The position numbers and the translations under genes are program-made. The notes beneath the pieces are model-generated. The model did not search any database. It worked only from the letters and a program-made list of their open reading frames with translations, and was not told the origin of the DNA. Positions 47,292 through 54,439 of a DNA stretch of 54,439 nucleotides are shown here, in pieces; the stretch's first letter is position 1; each line of letters begins with the position of its first letter. The DNA comes from a virus: the IMG/VR virus record IMGVR_UViG_3300037087_000771, positions 1 through 54,439 of that record; one strand, given 5' to 3'.

Positions 47292-48350
47292 TTACGAGCG
47301 GGCTGCGTAGATAGCCCGCTCTGCATCACTCATCTTGGCGACTGCGTTCTCGTAGGCTTCCCCCGTGAGCTTATCAATCGCGTCATACTTGTCGTCTCCC
47401 TGATTCCCTTCCGATACCGGGACCTTGGCAAGCGTCTTGACCCCCGCGGCCCTCTCGGCCTCCGCCTTCTTCGCTGCTTCGATAGCCTTGCGCTTCTCCT
47501 CGGCGGCCTCAATAGCCTTGCGCTTCTCTTCGATGGACACGACATTGTCATCGTCCGCCTTGGGTGGTACTTCCGGGTGGAAAACCGCGTCGCATTCTTT
47601 CTTTGCGGCTGCGAAAATCTGTGCGTCGGTCATCTTCTTCGACTCGTCAGTGGCCAGGAGCCGGTTGACGGCGTCCACAAAGGCCACATTCTTGATCCGC
47701 TCTGCGGAATACTCAGGGTTGCTGCTGAAAAAATCGCCTTGGGCGTCCTTCCATCCCTTTTCGGCTGCCGCCTTCTGGACCTGGGCGTTGATCTTGTCGA
47801 ACATCTTCATCTCGGTAAGCGATTCGACGTATTCGGCGCGTTCCTTGTTGTATGCGGCCAGGGTGATGTCTCCATCCTCGAACTTCGTGTCGAGCGCCGA
47901 CATCTTGGCTTCGATTTCCTCCCTGGTTCCGTGCTTTTTCTCGGCCTCCAGGATGAAAACAGGTTCGTTTTTGGGTGCAATGACGGTCACTGCCGCGGCG
48001 GCCTCTTCCGCCTTCTGCGCTGCCTCCAGGTCTGCCGCCTCTTTGGCCGCCTGGACTGCCGCTGCCGCCTCTGCGTCTGCTGCCGCCTTGGCTTTGGCCT
48101 CTTCTTCGAGCTTCTCCGCTTCGAGCTTCTCTGCTTCCGCTTCCGCTGCCTCTGCCGTCTTCTCCTCCACCGTCTTCTTCTCGACCTTCCGCTTCGCTTC
48201 CCCTGCCCCCTCTTCCTTCGCCTTGGCGGCTTCGGCGGCCTCTTCTTCAGCCTTGATTTCCTCCGTGCTTTTGTTCTCCGTTTCCCCATCAAGGGCCTCT
48301 CGCTCTTCGGGGCTCAGCATCGCCAACTCGTCTTCCGTGATCTTTCCCAT
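47292..48350 (-). CDS. Scaffold-like head assembly protein
   Basis: A 352-residue, very charged Ala/Glu/Lys-rich protein. Residues ~20-125 are a long low-complexity helical stretch (repeated EAEKLEAEKLEEEAK-type runs). A more complex region follows (about 130-270), with KHGTREEIEAKMSALDTKFE and GWKDAQGDFFSSNPEYSAER, then a second Lys/Ala/Glu helix. Composition, length and position between portal and major capsid protein match internal scaffolding proteins, which form the inner core of the procapsid and leave before or during packaging. I chose the ATG at 48350 because GGGAGGA lies 5 bases upstream; an ORF extension to 48419 would run through the terminator. Function is inferred from context and composition. 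Confidence 0.75.
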   Translation of the reverse strand: MGKITEDELAMLSPEEREALDGETENKSTEEIKAEEEAAEAAKAKEEGAGEAKRKVEKKTVEEKTAEAAEAEAEKLEAEKLEEEAKAKAAADAEAAAAVQAAKEAADLEAAQKAEEAAAAVTVIAPKNEPVFILEAEKKHGTREEIEAKMSALDTKFEDGDITLAAYNKERAEYVESLTEMKMFDKINAQVQKAAAEKGWKDAQGDFFSSNPEYSAERIKNVAFVDAVNRLLATDESKKMTDAQIFAAAKKECDAVFHPEVPPKADDDNVVSIEEKRKAIEAAEEKRKAIEAAKKAEAERAAGVKTLAKVPVSEGNQGDDKYDAIDKLTGEAYENAVAKMSDAERAIYAARS

Positions 48351-48385
48351 AATGTCCTCCCTCTCTCGGTTGAGTATCGGGCAAC

Positions 48386-48431
48386 AAAAAAGGACGGAAG
48401 CGTGAGAGTGTGGTCCCACACGACCGTCCTT
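48386..48431 (-). terminator. Intrinsic terminator/attenuator between portal and scaffold genes
   Basis: On the minus strand AAGGACGG (48431-48424) pairs with CCGTCCTT (48397-48390), with a nested GTGTG/CACAC hairpin inside the loop. The stem runs straight into six T residues and then GTTGCCC. Only about 35 bases separate the T-run from the scaffold ATG at 48350, which leaves almost no room for a promoter, so partial read-through or regulated antitermination is likely. Confidence 0.8.
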
Positions 48432-48435
48432 GTTT

Positions 48436-48482
48436 GTTCTTGCGTCCCCTTTCGGTATGCCTACCGTCCGGGGAACCCTGAT
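48436..48482 (-). ncRNA. Conserved structured leader element A, upstream of scaffold gene
   Basis: Read on the minus strand after the portal stop, TCCCC (48474-48470) pairs with GGGGA (48449-48445) around an inner hairpin CGGTA-GGCA-TACCG (48466-48453). A GCAAGAACAAACAAGG tail then leads straight into the terminator. The same arrangement recurs at 42815-42865 with different stem bases that still pair (TTCCC with GGGAA; GGGT-GGCC-ACCC). Such compensatory differences support a real RNA structure. I could not match it to a riboswitch or ribozyme family I know. Confidence 0.55.
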
Positions 48483-48498
48483 TTTTTAATTACTGCCC

Positions 48499-50826
48499 TT
48501 ACTTCTTATGGTTGTTGCTCTTCAGTCCCCTTTCGACTGACCCGTTCGGTTTGTCCTTCGCCTTAACCAACGTCTCGTCAATGTTCATCTTCCGATCCAT
48601 CATCGTTCGACCATGCTCACCCTGTTCGATGGTGTGCAATGTGCTGGCCTTTTCCATCCGGAGCTTTTCCTTGTCATAATCGACACCCGCGGCGCTCACC
48701 TGCTGGTTGACGGACTCGGTCTTGATCTTCGCGGCGATAAGCTGGGCTTCTTGTTCGAGCTTCTTGACCTTCGCCTGTTCGGCTGCGAGCTGCGTCTGAA
48801 GGATCTGGTTTTGTGTCTCTGCCACCTGCGTCGCTGCGTCTACCTTGGCCTGATCTGCCGCCTTATCTTCGGGAGTGGCCGCACCTTCAGTCCCCCGTTG
48901 GCCAGTGATTGCCCTGAACCGATCGACAAACTTCTCTTTGCCGGGTAAATCGGACAACTCGAACCATAGATCAATAACTTGTATTGCTGCTTCGGGCTGC
49001 AAGGTCTTGAGGATCTCGGTCATTGACTCGAACATGGCCTCGCGGATCGTCGCGGAGTAATCCTGCTCGGAAATGACGAAATCTGCCTGGCTTGCCGTGA
49101 TGTCACCGATGATCTCGTCCGTCTCCGGGTTGTATTTGTTGATCTCAAGGAACTCGGGCGTCTTGCCGTTCTCGCCCCCGGTGATCCGGATCTTTTTTTC
49201 CTCGGTGTAGAGCTGTTCGATCATCGATAGAATGATCTCGCCGGACAGCTTGAAGGCCAGCCGATTGTTATCGAAGAATGCCGTCGTTACAACACCGCCC
49301 TGCTCCTGCCGTGCCCTGATCGCCTTCCCCGACACTGCATTCGTGTCCCGGCCCATCAGCTCGTCCGTCACGCCTGACGCGCTCTGGATGTACTTCTCGT
49401 CCTGGGTCATCAGCATGACGTGCTCTTCAGCCATCTTGGTCTCGTTCTGGATCTCGACCCCGCGTTGACTCTTTGGGTTGACCTTGATCAAACCATCGGG
49501 CCTGTTTGCTTCCTGGACGATATCGTCCCAACTCTGGTCCGTATCTTTTATCGCGTCGTCATCAGCCACTACCCGGTTGGCTGACAACAGGTAGAGAGCC
49601 TTTGACCGGCGCTTGTTCAGGTCTTTCTGCGGGTCTCTGAGATTCCGGACGATGCCGTAGGGCGTCCCGTCCTTCTTCCGTTTGAAGCCCCAGATCGGCA
49701 CCAGACTGAAGCGTTTGTGCCGGTACGGGCTCTCCCCGTCCTGCAATACCGAGTCGCCGGTGAAAATTATCTGACGCATCTCCATCACGGTTGACTCGAC
49801 CGGCTGCCCGATTCCCAGCTCCACCAGTTTCTGATGCTTCCCCTCATCGAACGTGATCCCCTGAAGCGTTCCCAGTTCCTTGCCGCGCAACAGCTTCTTT
49901 CTTGCCGGGGTCCGATACTGACACTCGACCAGAAAGACACGATCCCGCGGCTCAACAGAGGTCTGGGTGCCGATGTACCCGAAAAACCCGGTGTACTGCG
50001 GCGTAAAGCCAGTACTGCTGTGCGGCATCCCGCCCGCCATCTTTGGATCGAAGGCAGGATCAAGCATTTCCGCAAAGGTCTCGTACCCGAACCCCTGATC
50101 CCCGCTGATAACAGAAGCATGGATAACGTCCGCCCTGTCCGGGAACATGGCACAGGCAACGTCTTCATCCACCCACTTGCCCCTGAAAACGTAACGGGCG
50201 TCGGAGAGGTCGTCCTCGACGGCCAGCGTGTCCCACCAGATGTATCGCCAATCCTCGTATGAGACGACAAGGGGCTCGTTGTCCGGGTCCGCGTTGATCC
50301 CGTGATCGATCCACCCTACCCCGGCCAGCACGGCATCGGCGAATGACTTCGACCGCTTGAATCCCGCGTTGTTCGCGTCGGAGACGTATTTGAAGAGCTT
50401 CGTCTTCATCTCCGCGCTCTTCGCGTCCTCTTCACCCCTGGGTAGAACGCGATAGTCAACCCGGATCTTCTTTTCAGTCCCGAGCACCCAATCGACCGTT
50501 GGCTTGACCTGGTTGAAGGTGATCGGCACCTGGGTCCGTTTGGCCAGGATCGCCTTCTCTTCCTGCGTCCACTGTCCCGGCCCGTCATAGAACTCATGGT
50601 CTACCATCGACTCACAGCGGAAATCAGCCTGCCGGACCCTTTCCTGGGCGAACCAGGACGACACCTTCGTGAAGCGCTTGCGGACATCCTCCCTGTCGAG
50701 CGGATGAACTCCTTTGGGAGGCTTTTCGAGCCCCAGATCATCCAGGTGTTCGTCAACGTCGAACTCGCGAGGGGTGTATTCCTCGATGCTCCTTACGTTC
50801 TCGGTTCTTTGAGTTCGCTCGCTCAT
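48499..50826 (-). CDS. Portal protein (P22-like)
   Basis: Forms the dodecameric ring at the head vertex through which DNA enters and leaves, and nucleates head assembly. At 775 aa it matches the long P22-type portals. Recognisable segments are RVRQADFRCESMVDHEFYDG, then ITFNQVKPTVDWVLGTEKK, followed by a membrane-free alpha/beta body. The C-terminal ~150 residues are Gln/Ala/Lys-rich and helical (QNQILQTQLAAEQAKVKKLE), likely the barrel helices. It sits directly between the terminase block and the scaffold, the usual order. Immediately downstream is a structured element and an intrinsic terminator. I identify it from family resemblance and gene order. Confidence 0.9.
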   Translation of the reverse strand: MSERTQRTENVRSIEEYTPREFDVDEHLDDLGLEKPPKGVHPLDREDVRKRFTKVSSWFAQERVRQADFRCESMVDHEFYDGPGQWTQEEKAILAKRTQVPITFNQVKPTVDWVLGTEKKIRVDYRVLPRGEEDAKSAEMKTKLFKYVSDANNAGFKRSKSFADAVLAGVGWIDHGINADPDNEPLVVSYEDWRYIWWDTLAVEDDLSDARYVFRGKWVDEDVACAMFPDRADVIHASVISGDQGFGYETFAEMLDPAFDPKMAGGMPHSSTGFTPQYTGFFGYIGTQTSVEPRDRVFLVECQYRTPARKKLLRGKELGTLQGITFDEGKHQKLVELGIGQPVESTVMEMRQIIFTGDSVLQDGESPYRHKRFSLVPIWGFKRKKDGTPYGIVRNLRDPQKDLNKRRSKALYLLSANRVVADDDAIKDTDQSWDDIVQEANRPDGLIKVNPKSQRGVEIQNETKMAEEHVMLMTQDEKYIQSASGVTDELMGRDTNAVSGKAIRARQEQGGVVTTAFFDNNRLAFKLSGEIILSMIEQLYTEEKKIRITGGENGKTPEFLEINKYNPETDEIIGDITASQADFVISEQDYSATIREAMFESMTEILKTLQPEAAIQVIDLWFELSDLPGKEKFVDRFRAITGQRGTEGAATPEDKAADQAKVDAATQVAETQNQILQTQLAAEQAKVKKLEQEAQLIAAKIKTESVNQQVSAAGVDYDKEKLRMEKASTLHTIEQGEHGRTMMDRKMNIDETLVKAKDKPNGSVERGLKSNNHKK

Positions 50827-51206
50827 CAGTGCATCATCCCCACTTTAATATCGGGCCTGTCACTCGCCGGCTGCATGTCGATCACCGTGTTCGGGTCGTC
50901 GTACCCTGCCCTGAACGGCGGCATCTTCACGAGGTCGTCTATCCCATCCATGATCGTGTCTGTTATTGAAGACATCACCTGCACGAACTGACGCTTGCGC
51001 GTCGGTACCTCAATGTCAAACAACTTGCAGATTTGCAGCACCTTACCTGTTATGAACCCCCCGAACTCATCATTGTGCGTGTCGCTGTACTTCCAGAGGT
51101 CATCCAGTGTGATGATGAAGCGCTTCTTATTGTCCCGCTGCGCCCCGTTCAGGATCATAACTGGGTTACCCTTGAAGTATCCGTAGTCCCTCTCGATTAC
51201 TCTCAT
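50826..51206 (-). CDS. Hypothetical protein, 126 aa, between methyltransferase and portal
   Basis: I do not recognise this family. The 126-residue product is soluble-looking, with no signal peptide or membrane segment. It opens with [20 protein letters not shown] and has a central predicted helical segment ([15 protein letters not shown]). The tail is acidic and Pro/Met-rich. The start ATG overlaps the methyltransferase stop by four bases and its stop overlaps the portal start by one base, so it is embedded in a coupled packaging operon. Position suggests a role in packaging or head assembly, but that rests on context only. Confidence 0.8.
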   Translation of the reverse strand: MRVIERDYGYFKGNPVMILNGAQRDNKKRFIITLDDLWKYSDTHNDEFGGFITGKVLQICKLFDIEVPTRKRQFVQVMSSITDTIMDGIDDLVKMPPFRAGYDDPNTVIDMQPASDRPDIKVGMMH

Positions 51207-52396
51207 GCTGTCACCGCGAATAAGAGAGGCTGCACGTTGTTGATCCGCTTCTCTGCCATTTTTGCATACTCAGGATTTAACTCGATACCGACGAAATTAC
51301 GGCCTAACTTCTCGGCCACCAGCCCCGTTGTTCCGGCGCCGGAGAAGGGATCAAGGACGACGCAGGGAGCAGGTTCGTGGTTGTGGGTGCAGGTCGGTCG
51401 CCAATCATTTGTTGCTATCCGTTGTGGCGTATATGTTGCGCCACTGAGCGACCTAATCCCTGAAGGATTTCCACCTTTATCTGGGAAATAATCTCCAACA
51501 TCTTTTCGCGCCCTATCGTTCGTAGCACCCGTTTTCTCCACCATCCTCACCCACGGACTCCCGCACTCGGGGCAGCACCCCTTCTCACTCGTTCCGGCCT
51601 TAATACATGGCGTCACAAGGGCTTCGGGGAATGTGGCAAAATGGGCTCCAGGGAATGGCTGGGTGGGAATAGTCCAGACGGAACGACAGTTGCGGCCAGC
51701 AGGATGACCAACGCTACGTTTCTGGCCGATTTTAGTTGCAGAACTGGCTTTACTAAATGGGTCTATTAAATCCTTATGTTTTCCGCCGATACGGTCTCGG
51801 CTCTCCTGCATTTTCTTAATATCAGATGGCCCGCTTTGACAAGATTCCTTGATTGCCTCCGCGTCGTAGTAATACCGCTGGCTCTTAACCAGTAAGAACA
51901 AATACTCATGACTCTTTGTCGGTCTGTCCGTTACACTCTCTGGCATGGGGTTCGGCTTGTGCCAGATAATGTCGGAACGTAACCACCATCCGTCAGCTTG
52001 AAGGGCAAATGCCACGCGCCAGGGGATACCAATCAGGTCTTTGGGTTTCAATGATTTAATATTGACAGGCATACCGAATCGTGATTTTTCTTTTGATGGC
52101 TTACCAAACTCAGTATGTTTTTCTTGATATTCTGGGTTGCTTCCTGCTTTCCCACTGCCATTATACGAATCTCCCAAATTCAACCACACCGTCCCGTCAT
52201 CCCGCAGCACCCTTTTGATCTCCCGAAACACGGACACCAGCTTTTCAACGTAAATTTCCGGTGTGGCCTCCAAACCAATCTGGCCATCTACCCCGTAATC
52301 CCGGAGCCCGAAATAGGGTGGGGAAGTGCAAACCATCTGAGCTGATTCGACTTCAAGCGTTGACATAATGTCCAGGCAATCACCTTGATAAATCAT
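51203..52396 (-). CDS. Beta-class DNA methyltransferase (N4-cytosine or N6-adenine) with zinc-ribbon insert
   Basis: Transfers a methyl group from S-adenosylmethionine to an exocyclic amino group in DNA. The catalytic motif IV TSPPY (residues 24-28) comes before the SAM-binding motif I DPFSGAG (about 349-355), the permuted order of the beta class (N6_N4_Mtase). TSPPY rather than DPPY is more common in N4-cytosine enzymes, but the base cannot be decided from sequence. Between them is a candidate zinc-binding region, CCPECGSPW then [10 protein letters not shown]. The ATG at 52396 overlaps the terL stop by four bases; a GTG at 52405 is an alternative start. No restriction endonuclease is adjacent, so it looks like a solitary phage methylase, either protecting DNA from host restriction or marking packaging sites. 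Confidence 0.9.
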   Translation of the reverse strand: MIYQGDCLDIMSTLEVESAQMVCTSPPYFGLRDYGVDGQIGLEATPEIYVEKLVSVFREIKRVLRDDGTVWLNLGDSYNGSGKAGSNPEYQEKHTEFGKPSKEKSRFGMPVNIKSLKPKDLIGIPWRVAFALQADGWWLRSDIIWHKPNPMPESVTDRPTKSHEYLFLLVKSQRYYYDAEAIKESCQSGPSDIKKMQESRDRIGGKHKDLIDPFSKASSATKIGQKRSVGHPAGRNCRSVWTIPTQPFPGAHFATFPEALVTPCIKAGTSEKGCCPECGSPWVRMVEKTGATNDRARKDVGDYFPDKGGNPSGIRSLSGATYTPQRIATNDWRPTCTHNHEPAPCVVLDPFSGAGTTGLVAEKLGRNFVGIELNPEYAKMAEKRINNVQPLLFAVTA

Positions 52397-53730
52397 GCCG
52401 CCCACCCTGAAACGACCTGCCTGTTGGAAGATTTATTGATCCGCTTCGCCTTGTACCCGACCGCAAAGGTCCTGAACGAATCTGCCCCGTGTGAGCAGTG
52501 GTCATGCAACGGCGTCCTCTTGAGTATTTTCTTTTCTTCGTCGTATTCGGCCCTGTAGCCTTCCAATGCCGATATACCCAGGGAGCACTTGCGTTCGTCA
52601 AACCAACACGAGCCAAGGGCGTTTCGGACGGCCTCGATGCCGTTCATGACGGCGTCCGTGTTCCGGGGGCGCTCAACGACGATGATGGGCTTGATCCCCA
52701 GCTCCTCGGCGACCTCGACCCTGGACTTTGCATGCTCGCCGGCAGACATCTCTCGTACCGCTGCGTCATGGGGCATGTAGTGATCACCATAGACGTAGGG
52801 CTTATCCTTCAGGATCTTGGCGTAGTGAGCCAGACCCATGCCGCTGTTCTCGTAATAATCGATGCACCTGGTCTCCTTGCCGATGAACTGCGCGAACCAG
52901 ATCGTCATGGAGTCGTCCACACCCAGATCCCAAAAGGTGTAGACCTCGGCGCCTGTCTCATGGGGTACGCTCGTGATCCGGCCTTCCTTGCGAGCCAGCG
53001 CCATTTGTTTTGCGTAGTACGCGCCCATCACTGCGCCCTGGAACGAGCAGAAATACTCCTGCTGGAACATGGCCTCGCCCATCTCTTCGCCGAACGTGCC
53101 TATCAACTCGGCCCGGATCTCCTCCAGCTTCATCTTCGTGAAGACCGGCGTATCGTCTGCGGTCAGGACTTGCGCGAACCAGCCGGGCGTAATCCGGGCG
53201 AAATCCAGCATCTTCTTCAGGTGATTGTCGCCGCGGGATGTGCTGATGAACGCGGCCCAACCAGCGTTCTCTTCAAGGATGGGAGAAAGGTAAGCCCATG
53301 ACCGGGGATCACTGAGGGCGTACTCGGAAAAGACGATGCCGATCGGCGGGCTGCCGACCAGGGCATTGTAATTGTCGGAGCCCACAAGCTGCCAGGAAGA
53401 ACCGCCCACGAGGCCAATATACATATCGGTGCTTCTCGTACTGGTCCTCATCTCCATCGGGAAAGCCTCGTCGATCCTTTTCATGCCGGTGCGGGGGTTT
53501 ACGGCTTCCCAGATCGCCTTCCGGCACTGATTGAACTGCGGGAGCATGTGCCAGTAGTTCCCGACACGCTCCTGCGATGCCGTCGCGGTGAAGTGAAGGG
53601 CGATATCATCCTTCCCCCAACGACGATGGGCTACCTCGACGGCGCGCTTGCCGCCGTTCTCCAGGTAATCCCATAGGGACATCTGATCGTCGCGGGGTTC
53701 CCACCCGTTATGAGGTAGCTCCACTCCCAT
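52393..53730 (-). CDS. terL: Terminase large subunit (packaging ATPase/nuclease)
   Basis: Motor ATPase and headful or end-generating nuclease that pumps DNA through the portal. A Walker A variant HRRWGKDD is at residues 35-42, a Walker B-like IVFSEYA at about 132-138, and a coupling-motif candidate STSRGDNH at about 163-170. The RNase H-like nuclease begins at [11 protein letters not shown] (about 265-275), where the Asp residues are metal-ligand candidates; [14 protein letters not shown] follows. Length (445 aa) is normal. I chose the ATG at 53730, not the longer in-frame start at 53799, because GAAGGA sits 5-6 bases upstream and the extra residues are Arg/Ser-rich low complexity lying inside terS. 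The stop overlaps the next ATG in an ATGA arrangement, suggesting translational coupling. Confidence 0.93.
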   Translation of the reverse strand: MGVELPHNGWEPRDDQMSLWDYLENGGKRAVEVAHRRWGKDDIALHFTATASQERVGNYWHMLPQFNQCRKAIWEAVNPRTGMKRIDEAFPMEMRTSTRSTDMYIGLVGGSSWQLVGSDNYNALVGSPPIGIVFSEYALSDPRSWAYLSPILEENAGWAAFISTSRGDNHLKKMLDFARITPGWFAQVLTADDTPVFTKMKLEEIRAELIGTFGEEMGEAMFQQEYFCSFQGAVMGAYYAKQMALARKEGRITSVPHETGAEVYTFWDLGVDDSMTIWFAQFIGKETRCIDYYENSGMGLAHYAKILKDKPYVYGDHYMPHDAAVREMSAGEHAKSRVEVAEELGIKPIIVVERPRNTDAVMNGIEAVRNALGSCWFDERKCSLGISALEGYRAEYDEEKKILKRTPLHDHCSHGADSFRTFAVGYKAKRINKSSNRQVVSGWAA

Positions 53731-54439
53731 CGGTATCCTTCGCCGCCTTCCGGCTGCAGAACTTCTTGATCGTAATCTGGACCGGCTGCTTGAGATCAAC
53801 CTCAGTCTTGTCGTGCAGGAGACCCAAGTGCCGGGCCAACAGCTCCAAGGACTTCACCTTGTCGCAGAGCTCGAACTCGAACGTCGCGTCGAGGATCTGA
53901 TCACCATCCGGGTTTGACTCGGTGCCCTTGGTACTGCGGATGACGCGCTTTTCTTTGACCTTCTTGATGATCCGGCTCTTCCCTTCGGCCAGGGTTTCCA
54001 GGGGTAATGCCCTGATCGTGCCGCCCTCATCGATCTCGACGAAATCCTTCATGTCTGCGAAGCCGACACGGGCGAGCTCTTCCAGAACCTGATCGGCAGT
54101 AAAGGTGATCCGCGCCTTCTGCTTTTCAATCTCGGTGTCGATTGCGGCTTTTATGACTGGTTTTGACAGGTTCTCGGTTGCTATCTTGCGAGCAGTGCGA
54201 ACGCTGTAACCGGCCCGAATCGCGGCCTGTGTAGCGTTTTTGTCCACCAAAAATTCAAGGATAAAAAGTTGCTGCTTTGCAGATAACGTCGGGTTTGATA
54301 CAGGTTTCGACAGATTTGAGGCAGATTTTGACAGGTTTGGTACAGGTTTGGAACTGGTCTTGGTAGTATTAGCGCATATCTTGGCCCTCCCCTTCGGTTT
54401 GGTCTTTTGGCGGGTGGGTTTTGATTTCAATGGTTTCAT
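53708..54439 (-). CDS. terS: Terminase small subunit
   Basis: The DNA-recognition subunit of the packaging motor, which binds viral DNA and hands it to the large subunit. The first ~55 residues are a Lys/Ser/Pro-rich tail with a short degenerate repeat around NLSKP. The Terminase_2-type core follows, with LSAKQQLFILEF, a helix-turn-helix candidate NATQAAIRAGYSVRTARKIA (about 65-85), then ADQVLEELARVGFADMKDF. This order (recognition motif, HTH, 'RVGFADMKDF' segment) is typical of phage and prophage small terminases. It lies directly upstream of terL, which it overlaps by 23 bases. The start codon is the last three bases of the window, so its ribosome-binding site is not visible and an upstream extension cannot be excluded. 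Residue numbers are approximate. Confidence 0.85.
   Translation of the reverse strand: MKPLKSKPTRQKTKPKGRAKICANTTKTSSKPVPNLSKSASNLSKPVSNPTLSAKQQLFILEFLVDKNATQAAIRAGYSVRTARKIATENLSKPVIKAAIDTEIEKQKARITFTADQVLEELARVGFADMKDFVEIDEGGTIRALPLETLAEGKSRIIKKVKEKRVIRSTKGTESNPDGDQILDATFEFELCDKVKSLELLARHLGLLHDKTEVDLKQPVQITIKKFCSRKAAKDTDGSGATS

Noticed and set aside
47292-48419. Longer scaffold start at 48419 (and similar upstream extensions of other genes)
   Set aside because: The extension would be translated through the terminator hairpin and lacks a ribosome site; the downstream ATG has GGGAGGA. The same reasoning shortened several other genes.
48436-48482. Cyclic-di-GMP (GEMM-I) or guanidine riboswitch
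   Set aside because: GAAAGGGGACGCAAGA looks a little like the GEMM-I junction and CCGGACG like guanidine-III, but the remaining conserved parts and pseudoknot strands are missing.
1-54439. Many open frames on the plus strand, some of several hundred codons
   Set aside because: They lie opposite strongly supported minus-strand genes, have Arg/Pro/Ser/Leu-rich antisense composition, lack good ribosome sites and match no family I know. I see no supported plus-strand gene.
1-54439. Integrase, repressor, attachment site, DNA polymerase or mom gene
   Set aside because: Searched for by motif in the translated genes and not found; lifestyle and replication genes must lie outside this window or be absent.

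Overview
This window is almost certainly part of a tailed double-stranded DNA phage (or prophage) genome. Every gene I can support lies on the minus strand, so the biological reading direction is from base 54439 down to base 1. Genes are packed tightly, often with 1- or 4-base stop/start overlaps and purine-rich Shine-Dalgarno sequences. The recognisable virion genes are small and large terminase, a P22-type portal, a scaffold-like protein, an N4-gp56-family major capsid protein, a beta-propeller tail protein, a collagen-like fibre and a giant 'polyvalent' protein. This set points to a podophage-like virus broadly reminiscent of Bcep22-type phages, which also carry a very large virion-associated multidomain protein. 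The host is not identifiable, but a lipoprotein signal, a likely inner-membrane spanin and murein hydrolases suggest a Gram-negative bacterium. I see no integrase, repressor, DNA polymerase or tRNA. Both window edges fall exactly on gene boundaries, so the genome continues outside.

Layout in transcription order. (1) 54439-48499, packaging: terS, terL, a beta-class DNA methyltransferase, a 126-aa unknown and the portal. (2) 48350-47106: scaffold-like protein and a 57-aa Com-like zinc-finger protein. (3) 46884-42877: major capsid protein, small head proteins, a putative adaptor and a beta-propeller tail protein. (4) 42731-39354: a small structural protein, a coiled-coil membrane protein, a DUF3309-like micro-membrane protein, an M15-like endolysin, a lipoprotein, a nested small gene and a YiiX/NlpC-like protein. 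(5) 39335-22023: tail and fibre genes, including a collagen-like fibre, a 988-aa protein, two paralogous C-shaped-lectin-like proteins, acidic proteins, and two adjacent proteins built from different 21-residue tandem repeats. (6) 22000-1967: one 6,677-residue protein taking up about 37% of the window. (7) 1970-1: small membrane proteins, a frameshifted lytic transglycosylase and a spanin-like protein.

Units 1/2, 2/3 and 3/4 are separated by intrinsic terminators with near-identical tails (six T, then (G/A)TT(G/A)CCC). Two of these are preceded by a conserved structured element whose stems covary. Only 25-45 bases separate those terminators from the next start codon, so they look more like attenuators or riboregulators that set gene dosage than like simple operon ends.

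The giant protein combines an ADP-ribosyltransferase-like fold (twice), HExxH zincin (twice), N6-adenine methyltransferase, SNF2 helicase, phosphoribosyltransferase, a possible papain-like module, a RadC/JAMM domain and a large helical C-terminus. From what is known of the family it is probably carried in the virion and injected to protect incoming DNA and to modify host targets.
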